Shown here piece by piece: positions 7,051 to 14,881 of a DNA stretch of 40,768 nucleotides. The translations under genes were made by a program, and so were the position numbers. The stretch comes from a virus. The stretch's first letter is position 1. Each line of letters begins with the position of its first letter. Below the pieces are notes generated by a model, which saw nothing but the letters and a program-made list of their open reading frames with translations, did no database searches and had not been told where the DNA came from. The stretch is from the IMG/VR virus record IMGVR_UViG_3300036822_000175, positions 1-40,768 of that record. One strand, written 5' to 3'.

Positions 7051-7418
7051 TGCGCTGCCACCACGCAGGAGCGCAGCAGGTCCGCCAGATCGGCTGACTG
7101 GATCAGCCGGTAGCGCGGGTCCAGCAGCAGGTAGCGTGAATCCAGAGGCGGCTCGTCCAGGTACTTGCGCACGATGGCCTGTACTTCGACATCCATCCCG
7201 CGAATGCGCAGGTGGTCCGCCCACCACGCCGCCCTGAAGTCATTCCAGTGGCTGGTCGAGCCCGGGTAGGCGGCGCCGCAAAGCGCCCACAGAAGGCGGT
7301 TCTCCATGGGAGCGCAGTACCAAACCTGAATGGGATCGGCATGGTCGAATCGCGCCGCGATGTCGGCGGCTCTTTCGATGACATCGCGCGCGGTTCTGAC
7401 CTCAGACAGGGGCTTCAT
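7047..7418 (-). CDS. Hypothetical protein between exonuclease and ERF protein (123 aa)
   Basis: ATG 7418 overlaps the stop of the annealing-protein gene and the gene ends in an ATGA overlap with the exonuclease. The protein is mostly helical with a Trp-rich middle (HWNDFRAAWWADHLRIRG). No family is recognised. Its place inside a recombination module suggests a helper of the exonuclease/annealing pair. Confidence 0.75.
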   Translation of the reverse strand: MKPLSEVRTARDVIERAADIAARFDHADPIQVWYCAPMENRLLWALCGAAYPGSTSHWNDFRAAWWADHLRIRGMDVEVQAIVRKYLDEPPLDSRYLLLDPRYRLIQSADLADLLRSCVVAAQ

Positions 7419-8140
7419 TTCTGGCTCCCGGCTTTGGCTTTTTCGTCGCGCTTTCTGGCCAGGAACTTTTCCGCCTTGCCGTAGTCGGTCTCGCTGATGT
7501 CGGTGAAGTTGCCGACCTTCAGCCAGTCGAGAAACTTCTGCCGATCACCGCCGAGATCTTCCAGTAGTTCCTCCAGGTATTTCGCCTGCTCAATGGAGAC
7601 TTTCAGCGGCACGCCCCTGCCGTCGTCGTCCTCGTCGGTCTCGACGATATTGAAAAGCATCTTCGTCAGATGCCGACGTCCGTAGGAGACGGTGGAACCG
7701 ACCGCCTGAATAGCATTGCGGCCCGCGCCGGTGTCTACCGGCAGCGTCAGGAACTTCTCTTCGAAGTGCCCGTCCCGGTGCCGCAGTTTGGCGGTCATCA
7801 GAACCCGGCCTTCCTGAAAGTCGGTGTTGAAGGTCAGCGAGAATCCTTCCGCCGCATATAGAGGCCGGATGGCTCTGTCGATGTCCTCCAGTTTGGCGTA
7901 GGTCGCCTTGTCGGTGCGTCCATGTTTGCCGATGGGAGGAATGAGCGCCTGCACGCGGCCCAGGGCACCGGAGAACAGCCGCTCGCGCTCGTCGTGGTCC
8001 AGTTGCATTTTCAGCGCAACCAGACGCTCCATCTTTGAAATATCGACAGAGGGGTCTGCAGCCGCCCGCGAAATCACCGCCATCAGGTCAGCATTGGACT
8101 GCTGCTGCGGCGCGTCTCTTACCGCGACTTCATTGACCAT
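7415..8140 (-). CDS. erf: ERF-superfamily single-strand annealing protein
   Basis: Expected to coat and anneal complementary single strands during phage recombination or genome circularisation. ATG 8140 with GGAGGA 8-9 nt upstream gives 241 residues. Recognisable ERF features are the early LQALIPPIGKHGRT-like segment (here VQALIPPIGKHGRT), YAKLEDIDRAIRPLYAAEGFSL, a GHFEEKFLTLPVDTG strand pair and GSTVSYGRRHLTKMLFNI followed by an acidic ETDEDDDG. The C-terminal third is charged and helical. It pairs with the YqaJ nuclease downstream as a two-part recombinase. Confidence 0.9.
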   Translation of the reverse strand: MVNEVAVRDAPQQQSNADLMAVISRAAADPSVDISKMERLVALKMQLDHDERERLFSGALGRVQALIPPIGKHGRTDKATYAKLEDIDRAIRPLYAAEGFSLTFNTDFQEGRVLMTAKLRHRDGHFEEKFLTLPVDTGAGRNAIQAVGSTVSYGRRHLTKMLFNIVETDEDDDGRGVPLKVSIEQAKYLEELLEDLGGDRQKFLDWLKVGNFTDISETDYGKAEKFLARKRDEKAKAGSQK

Positions 8141-8393
8141 TGGACGCTTCCTCCACAATCGCCTCGCTGCACAGGTTTCCGATCTCGCTGAGAAATGAAA
8201 ATGCAGTTGAGCGCTCCTGGCAGGGTGGAACATTTTCCCGAATGGTTCTGGCCGCCATGGCGAGGCTTCGCCATACTTCAAGAGAGCGCTTTATTGCCGC
8301 ATCGTCCTGCCGACAGCGCAATTTATGGCAATCATTCCGAAAAATGCGCAGAGCTTCGCCCTGCCCGGTGTTTAGTGGGAGTCGCATACACAC
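8130..8393 (-). CDS. First gene of the early leftward operon, hypothetical (87 aa)
   Basis: GTG 8393 is preceded by AAGGA at 9 nt; ATG 8387 is possible but worse spaced. The protein is helical and charged, and its end overlaps the start of the ERF gene by 11 nt. No family recognised. It lies about 100 bp downstream of a good sigma70-like promoter, so it is the first product of the early operon. Confidence 0.65.
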   Translation of the reverse strand: MCMRLPLNTGQGEALRIFRNDCHKLRCRQDDAAIKRSLEVWRSLAMAARTIRENVPPCQERSTAFSFLSEIGNLCSEAIVEEASNGQ

Positions 8394-8495
8394 TCGCTTA
8401 ATTCCTTTTTGGAGTCCGCAGATCTATTTTTGCGGTGTGAAAGATCTGTCGGTTCACGGCAGAGACTTTTACGAGTCCAAACTGCCTGTGCATGA

Positions 8496-8525
8496 ATCCT
8501 AATGCCGAAACTCAGGCCGTGTCAA
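8496..8525 (-). promoter_or_regulatory. Sigma70-like promoter for the early leftward operon
   Basis: Minus strand: perfect -35 TTGACA at 8525-8520, 18-bp spacer, -10 TAGGAT at 8501-8496. The first gene starts about 100 bp downstream. GGCCTGAG occupies 8518-8511, just after the -35 box. The same word sits at the matching place in the promoter at 32322-32350, so it may be a repressor site. Confidence 0.65.
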
Positions 8526-8693
8526 TGGGAAAATCATTGAAAACCCTGAATGTTTTCGATGTTTTAGCCTTCGTAATTGTTCGCACGGGCCTGAGTGGAC
8601 TGTAAGGACAAATCAATTTAACCTGCCTGCGCGGTGAAATTATTTGGGGATGAAATGATGCCCTTGAGCGCTCTTTCGAGCCTTTGATTTCTC
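8526..8693. other. Intergenic gap between virion and early operons
   Basis: No gene seen. The stretch is AT-richer than flanks. It carries GGCCTGAGTGGA at 8588-8599, a 12-base word repeated at 32353-32364 in the other regulatory gap. No convincing terminator for the virion operon was found, so read-through into the early operon is possible. Confidence 0.45.
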
Positions 8694-9155
8694 TTATTGC
8701 TGAAGCAACCCTCGCTGCTGGTATGGATTCGAAATAGCCTGCTGCGCCATCAGCGGCGCCCCCTGCGGAATCGGCGTAACGGGTGCCCCCGGCACTTGCG
8801 GCCCCAGGTTCTGCGGCACTATATTCTGCGGCTGCGCCATAGTTGGCGGCGGCGTCGGAGTTGGCCTGAACCCGAGGTTGGACGGCTGCGGCGGCGCGTT
8901 CATTTGCGGCATGGCGGGAGCCTGCGGTCTCGGCATGCTGAAGCCGCTGCCACTTGTGAACCCGCCGATTTTCGGCATGTACTGCGAAGAGAAAGACGAA
9001 CCCGCTGCGCTGGCGGGCTGCTGCATTATGCCGGCACCGCCAGCGCTGCTGCCGCTTCCCTGACCGGCGGCCACACTCAGCGGCACGTTGCCGCCGATTT
9101 GGTCGTCGCCCGGTTGCTGCTTGAGCGTGGTGTAGAGGTCGGTGAACAGGCTCAT
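8694..9155 (-). CDS. Pro/Gln/Gly-rich probable structural protein (153 aa)
   Basis: ATG 9155 overlaps the stop of the preceding gene (ATGA). Only the first 20 residues (SLFTDLYTTLKQQPGDD) look ordered; the rest is low-complexity Pro, Gln, Gly and Met (PTPTPPPTMAQPQN, PYQQRGLLQQ). It is the last gene of the virion operon. Such disordered proteins are often minor virion or ejected components, but no family is recognised. Confidence 0.65.
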   Translation of the reverse strand: MSLFTDLYTTLKQQPGDDQIGGNVPLSVAAGQGSGSSAGGAGIMQQPASAAGSSFSSQYMPKIGGFTSGSGFSMPRPQAPAMPQMNAPPQPSNLGFRPTPTPPPTMAQPQNIVPQNLGPQVPGAPVTPIPQGAPLMAQQAISNPYQQRGLLQQ

Positions 9156-9334
9156 TCCATTTCCCCGATCTCCCGCAGCAAATTCGTTGTTCGCATGCGG
9201 ATTTCGTGGTCGTTGAAGCGCGACCGGTCGTAGCTCCATTTCACGAATTCGACCATGGCCTTGTAGCGCGGATCGTCTTCCACCTTCGACACGTGTGTTT
9301 TCGGATGTTCGTTTTCGACGTCGTTTTTCTTCAT
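9152..9334 (-). CDS. Small charged protein in virion operon (60 aa)
   Basis: ATG 9334 and the stop both lie in ATGA overlaps with neighbours, which strongly supports translation. The sequence is charged and helical (YKAMVEFVKWSYDRSRFNDHEIRMRTTNLLREIGEME). No family recognised; possible assembly factor for the flanking ejection-type proteins. Confidence 0.7.
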   Translation of the reverse strand: MKKNDVENEHPKTHVSKVEDDPRYKAMVEFVKWSYDRSRFNDHEIRMRTTNLLREIGEME

Positions 9335-10308
9335 GGTTCGAGCAGTCCTTTCAAATAGCTTTTGCCCTGATTCAACAGGCCGTAGCCGAGCAGACCGCCG
9401 CCGATAATTTTGCCGCCGATCTGCGCTGCGCTCTTTAACTGCTGTGCCTTTCGGTATTCGGCCATTGCCGCACGGTACTCATTGCCAACCCCGGCGCGAT
9501 TCGCCGCCTCCTCGTTGGCGTCGTTGAGCGCCCTTGCCAGGATCGACACCTGCCGCTGCATCGGGGGATTGGCTGCCTGTCTTTCAGTGGCAGACAGGCG
9601 ACCAGCATTACTCGCGAAATCGCGCCCCTCAGCGTAGGTCATCGGCGGCGCATTCGGATCAGTCACGGCCTTCAGAAAGTTACCCACAATCTTTGGCCGG
9701 GTTGCTCCCGCATCGGCGAGTTGCTGCGCTCGCAATGCAGCATCACCCGCCGGGCCGACATTGATAGGCTCATTGGCGGCGGCAGCCATCACCTTGTCGA
9801 AGTTGCCAGCGGCTCGCACGGTGCTTGGAAGCGCACCGTATCCACGCAATGCACCTTCTGCGAGAAGGCCCAGTGCCGCCGTGTTGACTCCAGTCGCCGC
9901 CAACTGGCCTGCCGTGGCGCCAGTGGATGGCGCATCCGGAAAATCAGGCAATCCCGGCTTTATGCCAGGCTGAGTGGCGCCCCCGGCAATCTGAGCGCGG
10001 CGCGACTGCAGCGATTGTTGATGCGCTGCCCATTCTGCGGGAGTAATGGAGTTAAGCGCGTTGGTGCCTTCGACTGCGGCTGGAGTGAGACTGTCCCATG
10101 CACCTTTCACCGCCGCCGGGATGGAGTTCAGCGGGTTGATGCCCTGCAGAAAGGAATCCATGAAACCGGGCTTCGAGGCACCGGGCTGCGGCTGCGTTGC
10201 GGTGACAGTCTGCCAGTCACCAGGCCCGCTGACGGTTTGCCAGTCATCGGGGCCGCTGACAGTCTGCCAGTCATTTACTGCTGGAGCGGTGGTCGGCCCG
10301 GTTGCCAT
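9331..10308 (-). CDS. Putative internal virion / ejection protein with DWQTV repeats
   Basis: ATG 10308 with GGAGG 5-6 nt upstream; 325 residues. The N-terminus carries three 9-residue DWQTV(S)G units. The middle is Ala/Gly-rich and partly hydrophobic (TGVNTAALGLLAEGALRGYG), and the C-terminus ends in a glycine-rich segment (GGKIIGGGLLGYGLL) that could cross or disrupt a membrane. It overlaps the preceding gene by 34 nt. Location at the distal end of the virion operon and composition suggest an ejected protein; no direct family match. Confidence 0.6.
   Translation of the reverse strand: MATGPTTAPAVNDWQTVSGPDDWQTVSGPGDWQTVTATQPQPGASKPGFMDSFLQGINPLNSIPAAVKGAWDSLTPAAVEGTNALNSITPAEWAAHQQSLQSRRAQIAGGATQPGIKPGLPDFPDAPSTGATAGQLAATGVNTAALGLLAEGALRGYGALPSTVRAAGNFDKVMAAAANEPINVGPAGDAALRAQQLADAGATRPKIVGNFLKAVTDPNAPPMTYAEGRDFASNAGRLSATERQAANPPMQRQVSILARALNDANEEAANRAGVGNEYRAAMAEYRKAQQLKSAAQIGGKIIGGGLLGYGLLNQGKSYLKGLLEP
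10204..10274. repeat. 27-bp tandem repeat, about 2.6 copies
   Basis: Units begin at 10204, 10231 and 10258 (gacagtctgcc / gacggtttgcc) and encode the DWQTVSGP(D/G) repeats at the N-terminus of the internal virion protein. The unit length is a multiple of three, so copy number can vary without breaking the frame. Confidence 0.85.
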
Positions 10309-12140
10309 GTTTTACCTCCATCCATGGAATATCGAAATGCTTTCGTTGACGGGCTCTGCTGAACTATCGGAACAACCCGACCGCCTGATTGGGTACCACC
10401 AGGTGCCGGCGGTCCCTGCTGCGGAACCCTGCCCGCTCTGAGCGCCGCCATTTCATCGTTGTAGCCGGCGTTGCGATTGCCCATTTCCTGCTTCATCAGC
10501 GCAACGGCCTGGGACAGCGTGCCTTTACTCATTGCGGATGAGAGCATTTCCCTGGCATGCTGCCGCGCTGAATCGGTTACGGCTATATTGCCCATGCCGC
10601 CGGACATGACCTTGGCGTATTCCGAGGCAGCCGTTTCAACCGCGTTGTTCAGCAACTGGGTGTCGGTGTCGCCAGCGTACTGCCCCTTGAGTTGGAGAAG
10701 GTAGCGGTTAATCACCGGAGACCCTGTGCGGTCCACCTTCGCGGAAAGCGAGTTCGCAAGATCGAGGTTCTTTGATGCAGTGTTCTCGAAAGCAGTCACT
10801 ACAGCCTGTTGCTTCTGGAGATTACTGATCGTAGCTTTATTCGCCGCGAAGTCCATCTTCGCCCCGGCGAGATCGGCGCCGGGTTGCATTGTCGCAGCTT
10901 TGTTGTAAATATCAGCTATAGTCGCTCCACCGCGCATGCCAAACGAAGGTACCGGGCCACCACTAAGAGCCTGTTGCGCGAGCATCTGTTGAGCATCCGG
11001 CGACAGGTTTATCACCGGCCCCTGTGCCGTTGCAGCTTTGGCCAGCGGCTTCCCGGTGCCTGGGTCCACCAACGGCTTAATGGTGCCGTCCGGCATCTGC
11101 TGCATCAGAACGTTACCGGACGTGAAGATTTTCGGCGCGGTTGTCTTTGGATCGGCTTTGCCCGCTTCCTTAACCAGGGTGAACGACTCCATGGGAGTTT
11201 TCCCATGGGCCAGGTTGTATTTGTATGCCTGCATCTCGGGGGACCCGGCATCAATCTTGAAGGACGGATCGTGGCGGTCCATAATAGTCCCGTCCGGCGC
11301 ATCAAACAGATCGGGCGCCACCAACGCCCCGGTAGGAATGGCCTGCCCCCTCTTTGTCATCACACCCTGAACAGTTTGCCCTGTCTTCGGGTCCTTCATT
11401 GCAAAGGGTGACCCAAAGGCCTCGTTTTGCGGAAACAGTCGCATTATGGTCTGCGACATTTGATCGGCGGCCTGCGCGCCGATCACCGGAGCATAAGTGC
11501 CGACCAGTTGCTTCATCTTCTCCTGATCGCCGCCGGCGGCAATCATCTTGTCCCTGAATTCGTTCAGCAGCGGACGCTGATTCGCCACCTGCTGATTCGC
11601 CAGAGTTTCGGTGACAACCTGGTTGTACTTCGCCATCTTGTCGAGCATGGAGGGCTGCTGCCCGGGCGGCGCAAGCAGAACGTCCATGAACTTGTTGCCG
11701 ACCGCTTCCTTATACGTCTTGGCCAGATACTTCCGCTGCTGGTCGGTGAGTTGTTCCGGCCCTGAGGTGGGCATTGCGGGCGTCTGCATGACGGGAGCAT
11801 TCGGCGCCAGCGAAGGCAGCGGCTGCACTGGCGGGGGTGGTCCGTTTTGAGCGGGAGGGAGTGGCGCGCTCTGGTCAGGCGCGGGTGCGCCTCCGCTTGA
11901 GTCAGGCGGTGGCGAACCGACCTGCGGTATATCCGGTCTTCCCGGAACTGCGGAGGTGAGATCCTGCGGCCCCGCCGGGTAGTTCTGCTGATAGGCCGTG
12001 TTCTGGCTGTTGAGCAGCCCGTAGGTGGGATCGGACGAGCTGTCCATCCCCGTCATCTGAGACAGCAGGCCCGGGTTGATGCTGTTATACCAGGCATCCG
12101 GATCCTGCGGCTTGCGGGCGAACATATCGAGCAGTCCCAT
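10275..12140 (-). CDS. Large internal virion protein, putative ejection component (621 aa)
   Basis: ATG 12140 overlaps the TAA of the preceding gene (TAATG). Residues 1-120 are Pro/Ser-rich and disordered. The body is helical with many Gln/Ala (LTDQQRKYLAKTYKEAVGNKFMDVLLAPPGQQ; AATMQPGADLAGAKMDFAANKATISNLQKQQ) and ends with FRYSMDGGKTWQPG. Length, composition and position beside another internal protein fit a podovirus ejection protein, but no family is recognised. Confidence 0.6.
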   Translation of the reverse strand: MGLLDMFARKPQDPDAWYNSINPGLLSQMTGMDSSSDPTYGLLNSQNTAYQQNYPAGPQDLTSAVPGRPDIPQVGSPPPDSSGGAPAPDQSAPLPPAQNGPPPPVQPLPSLAPNAPVMQTPAMPTSGPEQLTDQQRKYLAKTYKEAVGNKFMDVLLAPPGQQPSMLDKMAKYNQVVTETLANQQVANQRPLLNEFRDKMIAAGGDQEKMKQLVGTYAPVIGAQAADQMSQTIMRLFPQNEAFGSPFAMKDPKTGQTVQGVMTKRGQAIPTGALVAPDLFDAPDGTIMDRHDPSFKIDAGSPEMQAYKYNLAHGKTPMESFTLVKEAGKADPKTTAPKIFTSGNVLMQQMPDGTIKPLVDPGTGKPLAKAATAQGPVINLSPDAQQMLAQQALSGGPVPSFGMRGGATIADIYNKAATMQPGADLAGAKMDFAANKATISNLQKQQAVVTAFENTASKNLDLANSLSAKVDRTGSPVINRYLLQLKGQYAGDTDTQLLNNAVETAASEYAKVMSGGMGNIAVTDSARQHAREMLSSAMSKGTLSQAVALMKQEMGNRNAGYNDEMAALRAGRVPQQGPPAPGGTQSGGRVVPIVQQSPSTKAFRYSMDGGKTWQPGRPPLQQ

Positions 12141-14209
12141 TACGCCGCCGCTCCCGCTTCGAGCAGGCCCTGCTTCTTTGAGACCTTTTTATCGAGGTGC
12201 TGCAGGCCGGCTGTAAGCAGTCCGACCACGGCAGGAAGCGAATAACCCTTGAGGCCGTTTGGCAGTTGCCTGGCGGCGGCGGGATGAGCCTCTTCGATAT
12301 TTTGTGCAGAAAATCCCGCATCCGGCTGACCCGTGCCTTTCCAGCGGAAGGTAACCGGCTTAAGTTTATGCACGGCCTTCATGGGATCGGCGACAGCGGG
12401 TTTGCTGACTTCCGGCAGGCCCAGCGAAGTGCTTCTGATGACCGGCGTCGCGACCGCCGGTCCAACCGGAGTTCTTACGGCTACAGGTCGGCCAATCATA
12501 GTTCTCCTCGTTACCGGCATTGAGACAACAGGCTTCGTTCCGGTCATCGGCTTGATGTCAGTCTTCAGCCGAATGTCGGAAAGGCTGAAACCACCGCTGG
12601 CATTGTAGGTACTCTGGCTGCCCTGCGTCTGTGTATTGCTGGTGCCGGTTTGCGTGCCGCTGCTGGTCCCCGCCGTGGTGTACGGAGTGTTGCTGACGGC
12701 GCTTTGCCCGATGCCAAGTTGCACCAGAGGGGCATTGTTTATCAAAGCCTGATTGGCGTCGTAGGTATTCTGGTAGGCCTGGTTATATGCCTGCTGTTGA
12801 TTACCGATGCTGTTGAGCATGCCGTAGTTGTTCATGCCCATGTTTTGCTGGGTCTGGCCACCCTGGTACAGCGAATTCGCCGCATTCAGGTTTACGTTCT
12901 GCCCCGCAAGACCCGCCTGCTGATTGGCCAGGTTTGCCTGCTGCAGATTGCCGGCGTTGTATTGCGCTCCCTGATTCAGCGCCTGCTGGTTGTTCTGCGC
13001 GGTGTTGAAACCGAGTTGCGAGTTGTATTGTCCGGCCTGATTGAGCGCACTCTGATTGGCGAGGCCGTATTGATTGTTCTGGGTGGCATTGAACTGGCCT
13101 GCCGCGTTCTGCGCCGCCGCGTTGGCGAGGTTGGTGGAAGCCTGCAATCCAGCCGCCTGCTGCGAGGCCTGATTGGCGGCGTCGGCCTGGAACTGCAGCG
13201 CCTGATTGGTGGCCTGCTGGTTCAGTTGCGAGAACTGATTCTGCGCGCCGGCGCCGTACTGAAGGGCGGTGTTCTGCGCATTCAGATTGGCGAGCCCGAA
13301 CTGATTCTGATAGCCCGCGTTGTTGGCCGAAACTCCGATATCAGCCTGCTGATTGGCGAGTTGCGACTGCAGTTGATTCGAGGTGTCGCCCTGCAGGGCA
13401 CTGAGGGCCGTGTTGAATCCGCTCTGCCGCTCGTTGGCGCTGAGACTGGCCACCTGACGGAGATAATCGTCGTTGGTCTGAGCGTCCATTACGCCCTCGC
13501 GGGAGTCGCCAAAAGCGCCGGCCTGCGCCGCCTGCGCGGCGTTGCTTTGCTGCGTCAGTTGCCGCGCCCGGTCCAGATCGTTCATCGAAGCATTGATGAC
13601 GTTGGTCTGATAACTGGGATCGAAGGCCTGCAGGTAGGAAGGAAGCTGCGAAGCAGCGGACTGCACTCCCACGTTCTGGATGTTGGCGCGGTTCTGCTGG
13701 TCAGCTGTTCCGGAAGCCGCCGTATATCCCTGTGCCTGCCCTAACTGCGAGGCATTGTATCCCTGAGCGGCTGCAGCTGCTACCGGGCCGGCCTGTGACG
13801 CCTGATAACCGGACGCACCCCCGAGGGTTGATGCGTTATATCCCTGAGACGCCATCTGCGATGGATCGTAAGTTGATCCGGTGACATTCTGCGGCTGATA
13901 GCTGACGGCGTTATTCGCGCCCCACAGGCCCTCATCAATCGCGTTACTGCCCTGCCCGCCGACGGCGAGCCCCCGGGCGGTATTCATTGCGGTAATCTGG
14001 TCCGGCGTGAACCCCGCCGGAGCGGTTGCCAGCGTCGGATTCCAGTTAGCGGCGGCATTCATGCCGAAGCCGAGGTTCTGGTCCGCAGCCTGCTGAAGGG
14101 CCGGGTCGTTAATCGTGGTGGCTTGCTGCGCGTTCTGGGTCTGGTTCGTTTGAGTGTTACTGGTCTCGTCGAAATTTACCCACTGCCCGGACGCATTAAA
14201 TCCAAACAT
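12140..14209 (-). CDS. N/Q-rich virion protein with C-terminal S74-like chaperone domain (689 aa)
   Basis: ATG 14209 with AAGGAGG 7 nt upstream. Residues about 100-520 are a long Asn/Gln/Ala-rich repeat region (QNQFGLANLNAQNTAL-type units). The C-terminus resembles the endosialidase (peptidase S74) intramolecular chaperone: LSDIRLKTDI, FRWKG, GFSAQNIEEAHPAA, GYSLPAVVGLLTAGLQHLD. The Ser-Asp pair and Lys used in self-cleavage are present. A Pro/Val-rich insert of about 55 residues separates LSDIRLKTDI from the rest. It probably trimerises an elongated virion part and may release its tail domain. Confidence 0.75.
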   Translation of the reverse strand: MFGFNASGQWVNFDETSNTQTNQTQNAQQATTINDPALQQAADQNLGFGMNAAANWNPTLATAPAGFTPDQITAMNTARGLAVGGQGSNAIDEGLWGANNAVSYQPQNVTGSTYDPSQMASQGYNASTLGGASGYQASQAGPVAAAAAQGYNASQLGQAQGYTAASGTADQQNRANIQNVGVQSAASQLPSYLQAFDPSYQTNVINASMNDLDRARQLTQQSNAAQAAQAGAFGDSREGVMDAQTNDDYLRQVASLSANERQSGFNTALSALQGDTSNQLQSQLANQQADIGVSANNAGYQNQFGLANLNAQNTALQYGAGAQNQFSQLNQQATNQALQFQADAANQASQQAAGLQASTNLANAAAQNAAGQFNATQNNQYGLANQSALNQAGQYNSQLGFNTAQNNQQALNQGAQYNAGNLQQANLANQQAGLAGQNVNLNAANSLYQGGQTQQNMGMNNYGMLNSIGNQQQAYNQAYQNTYDANQALINNAPLVQLGIGQSAVSNTPYTTAGTSSGTQTGTSNTQTQGSQSTYNASGGFSLSDIRLKTDIKPMTGTKPVVSMPVTRRTMIGRPVAVRTPVGPAVATPVIRSTSLGLPEVSKPAVADPMKAVHKLKPVTFRWKGTGQPDAGFSAQNIEEAHPAAARQLPNGLKGYSLPAVVGLLTAGLQHLDKKVSKKQGLLEAGAAA

Positions 14210-14221
14210 GCTTCAACCTCC

Positions 14222-14470
14222 TTATTCCGGCGTTCGCACCAGTTCCCGCCGGTCCTGCGCCAGTTGCCACTTGCCTTTGAGATCGTGCTGTCTTACAAAC
14301 AGCGTGAGCGCGCCGCTTTCCTGCGCACTGATGACAGCTGCCTGCAGCCGGTAGTCTTCGAGCAGCCGAATCAGCGCGTCGTCGAGCGGGAAGGCGTCCG
14401 TGTCCGACGCCGCCTTTGACGGCAGCTTGCGGTTGCCGTTTTCGGTTGTTTCCGGTTCGCGTTCCGTCAT
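14222..14470 (-). CDS. Small virion-operon protein (82 aa)
   Basis: ATG 14470 with AAAGG 6 nt upstream overlaps the stop of the preceding gene. The N-terminus is charged and Thr/Glu/Asn-rich. The rest forms LDDALIRLLEDYRLQAAVISAQESGALTLFVRQHDLKGKWQL, probably helical and strand-rich. No family recognised. Confidence 0.7.
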   Translation of the reverse strand: MTEREPETTENGNRKLPSKAASDTDAFPLDDALIRLLEDYRLQAAVISAQESGALTLFVRQHDLKGKWQLAQDRRELVRTPE

Positions 14471-14874
14471 GGCTTGCCTTTCACGGTGATGCCGTTGCGT
14501 GTGCGCCACGCATCCACCTGCTGCTGGTTGATCGTCGTGTCCGCGTACCGCTGAGCGAAGGCCGAAATGATCGAGTCGTTCTGCGCAGCCAGCGAGACTT
14601 CGGTCGGGTCGTCGTTGTCCTCCGAGATGAACTGGAGAATGTTGGTTACCGTCGTCGGGTCCTGGACGAAGTACGTCAGCGTTTGCGTGGTGTAAAACTC
14701 CAGCGAAAGCGGGATATTCTCAGCCAGCACGCGCACGCGCACCCATGCGTCGTCGGGCGTGTCGGGGATCGCCGTTGCGGTTTCGTAGGCGGACCACGAC
14801 GCCAGCGTGATCGAGTTGCGCTGCCGCACGATAGGCCGCGTGAGGTAGCGGGAAATGAGAATGTTGTCTGCCAT
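14467..14874 (-). CDS. Virion-operon protein, possible tail accessory (135 aa)
   Basis: ATG 14874 with AGGAG 4 nt upstream. The sequence is strand-rich (YETATAIPDTPDDAWVRVRVLAENIPLSLEFYTTQTLTYFV) and lacks membrane segments. It lies between the tail fibre and the N/Q-rich protein. No family recognised. Confidence 0.65.
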   Translation of the reverse strand: MADNILISRYLTRPIVRQRNSITLASWSAYETATAIPDTPDDAWVRVRVLAENIPLSLEFYTTQTLTYFVQDPTTVTNILQFISEDNDDPTEVSLAAQNDSIISAFAQRYADTTINQQQVDAWRTRNGITVKGKP

Positions 14875-14881
14875 AAGTCTC

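Noticed and set aside
12650-13744. 364-codon plus-strand frame rich in Leu/Val/Arg
   Set aside because: It is the complement of the N/Q-rich repeat region; CTG/TTG repeats opposite CAG/CAA keep it open. No ribosome site or family.
12140-14209. N/Q-rich repeats as a prion or amyloid system
   Set aside because: The S74-like C-terminus and virion-operon location make an elongated structural protein more likely; composition alone is weak evidence.
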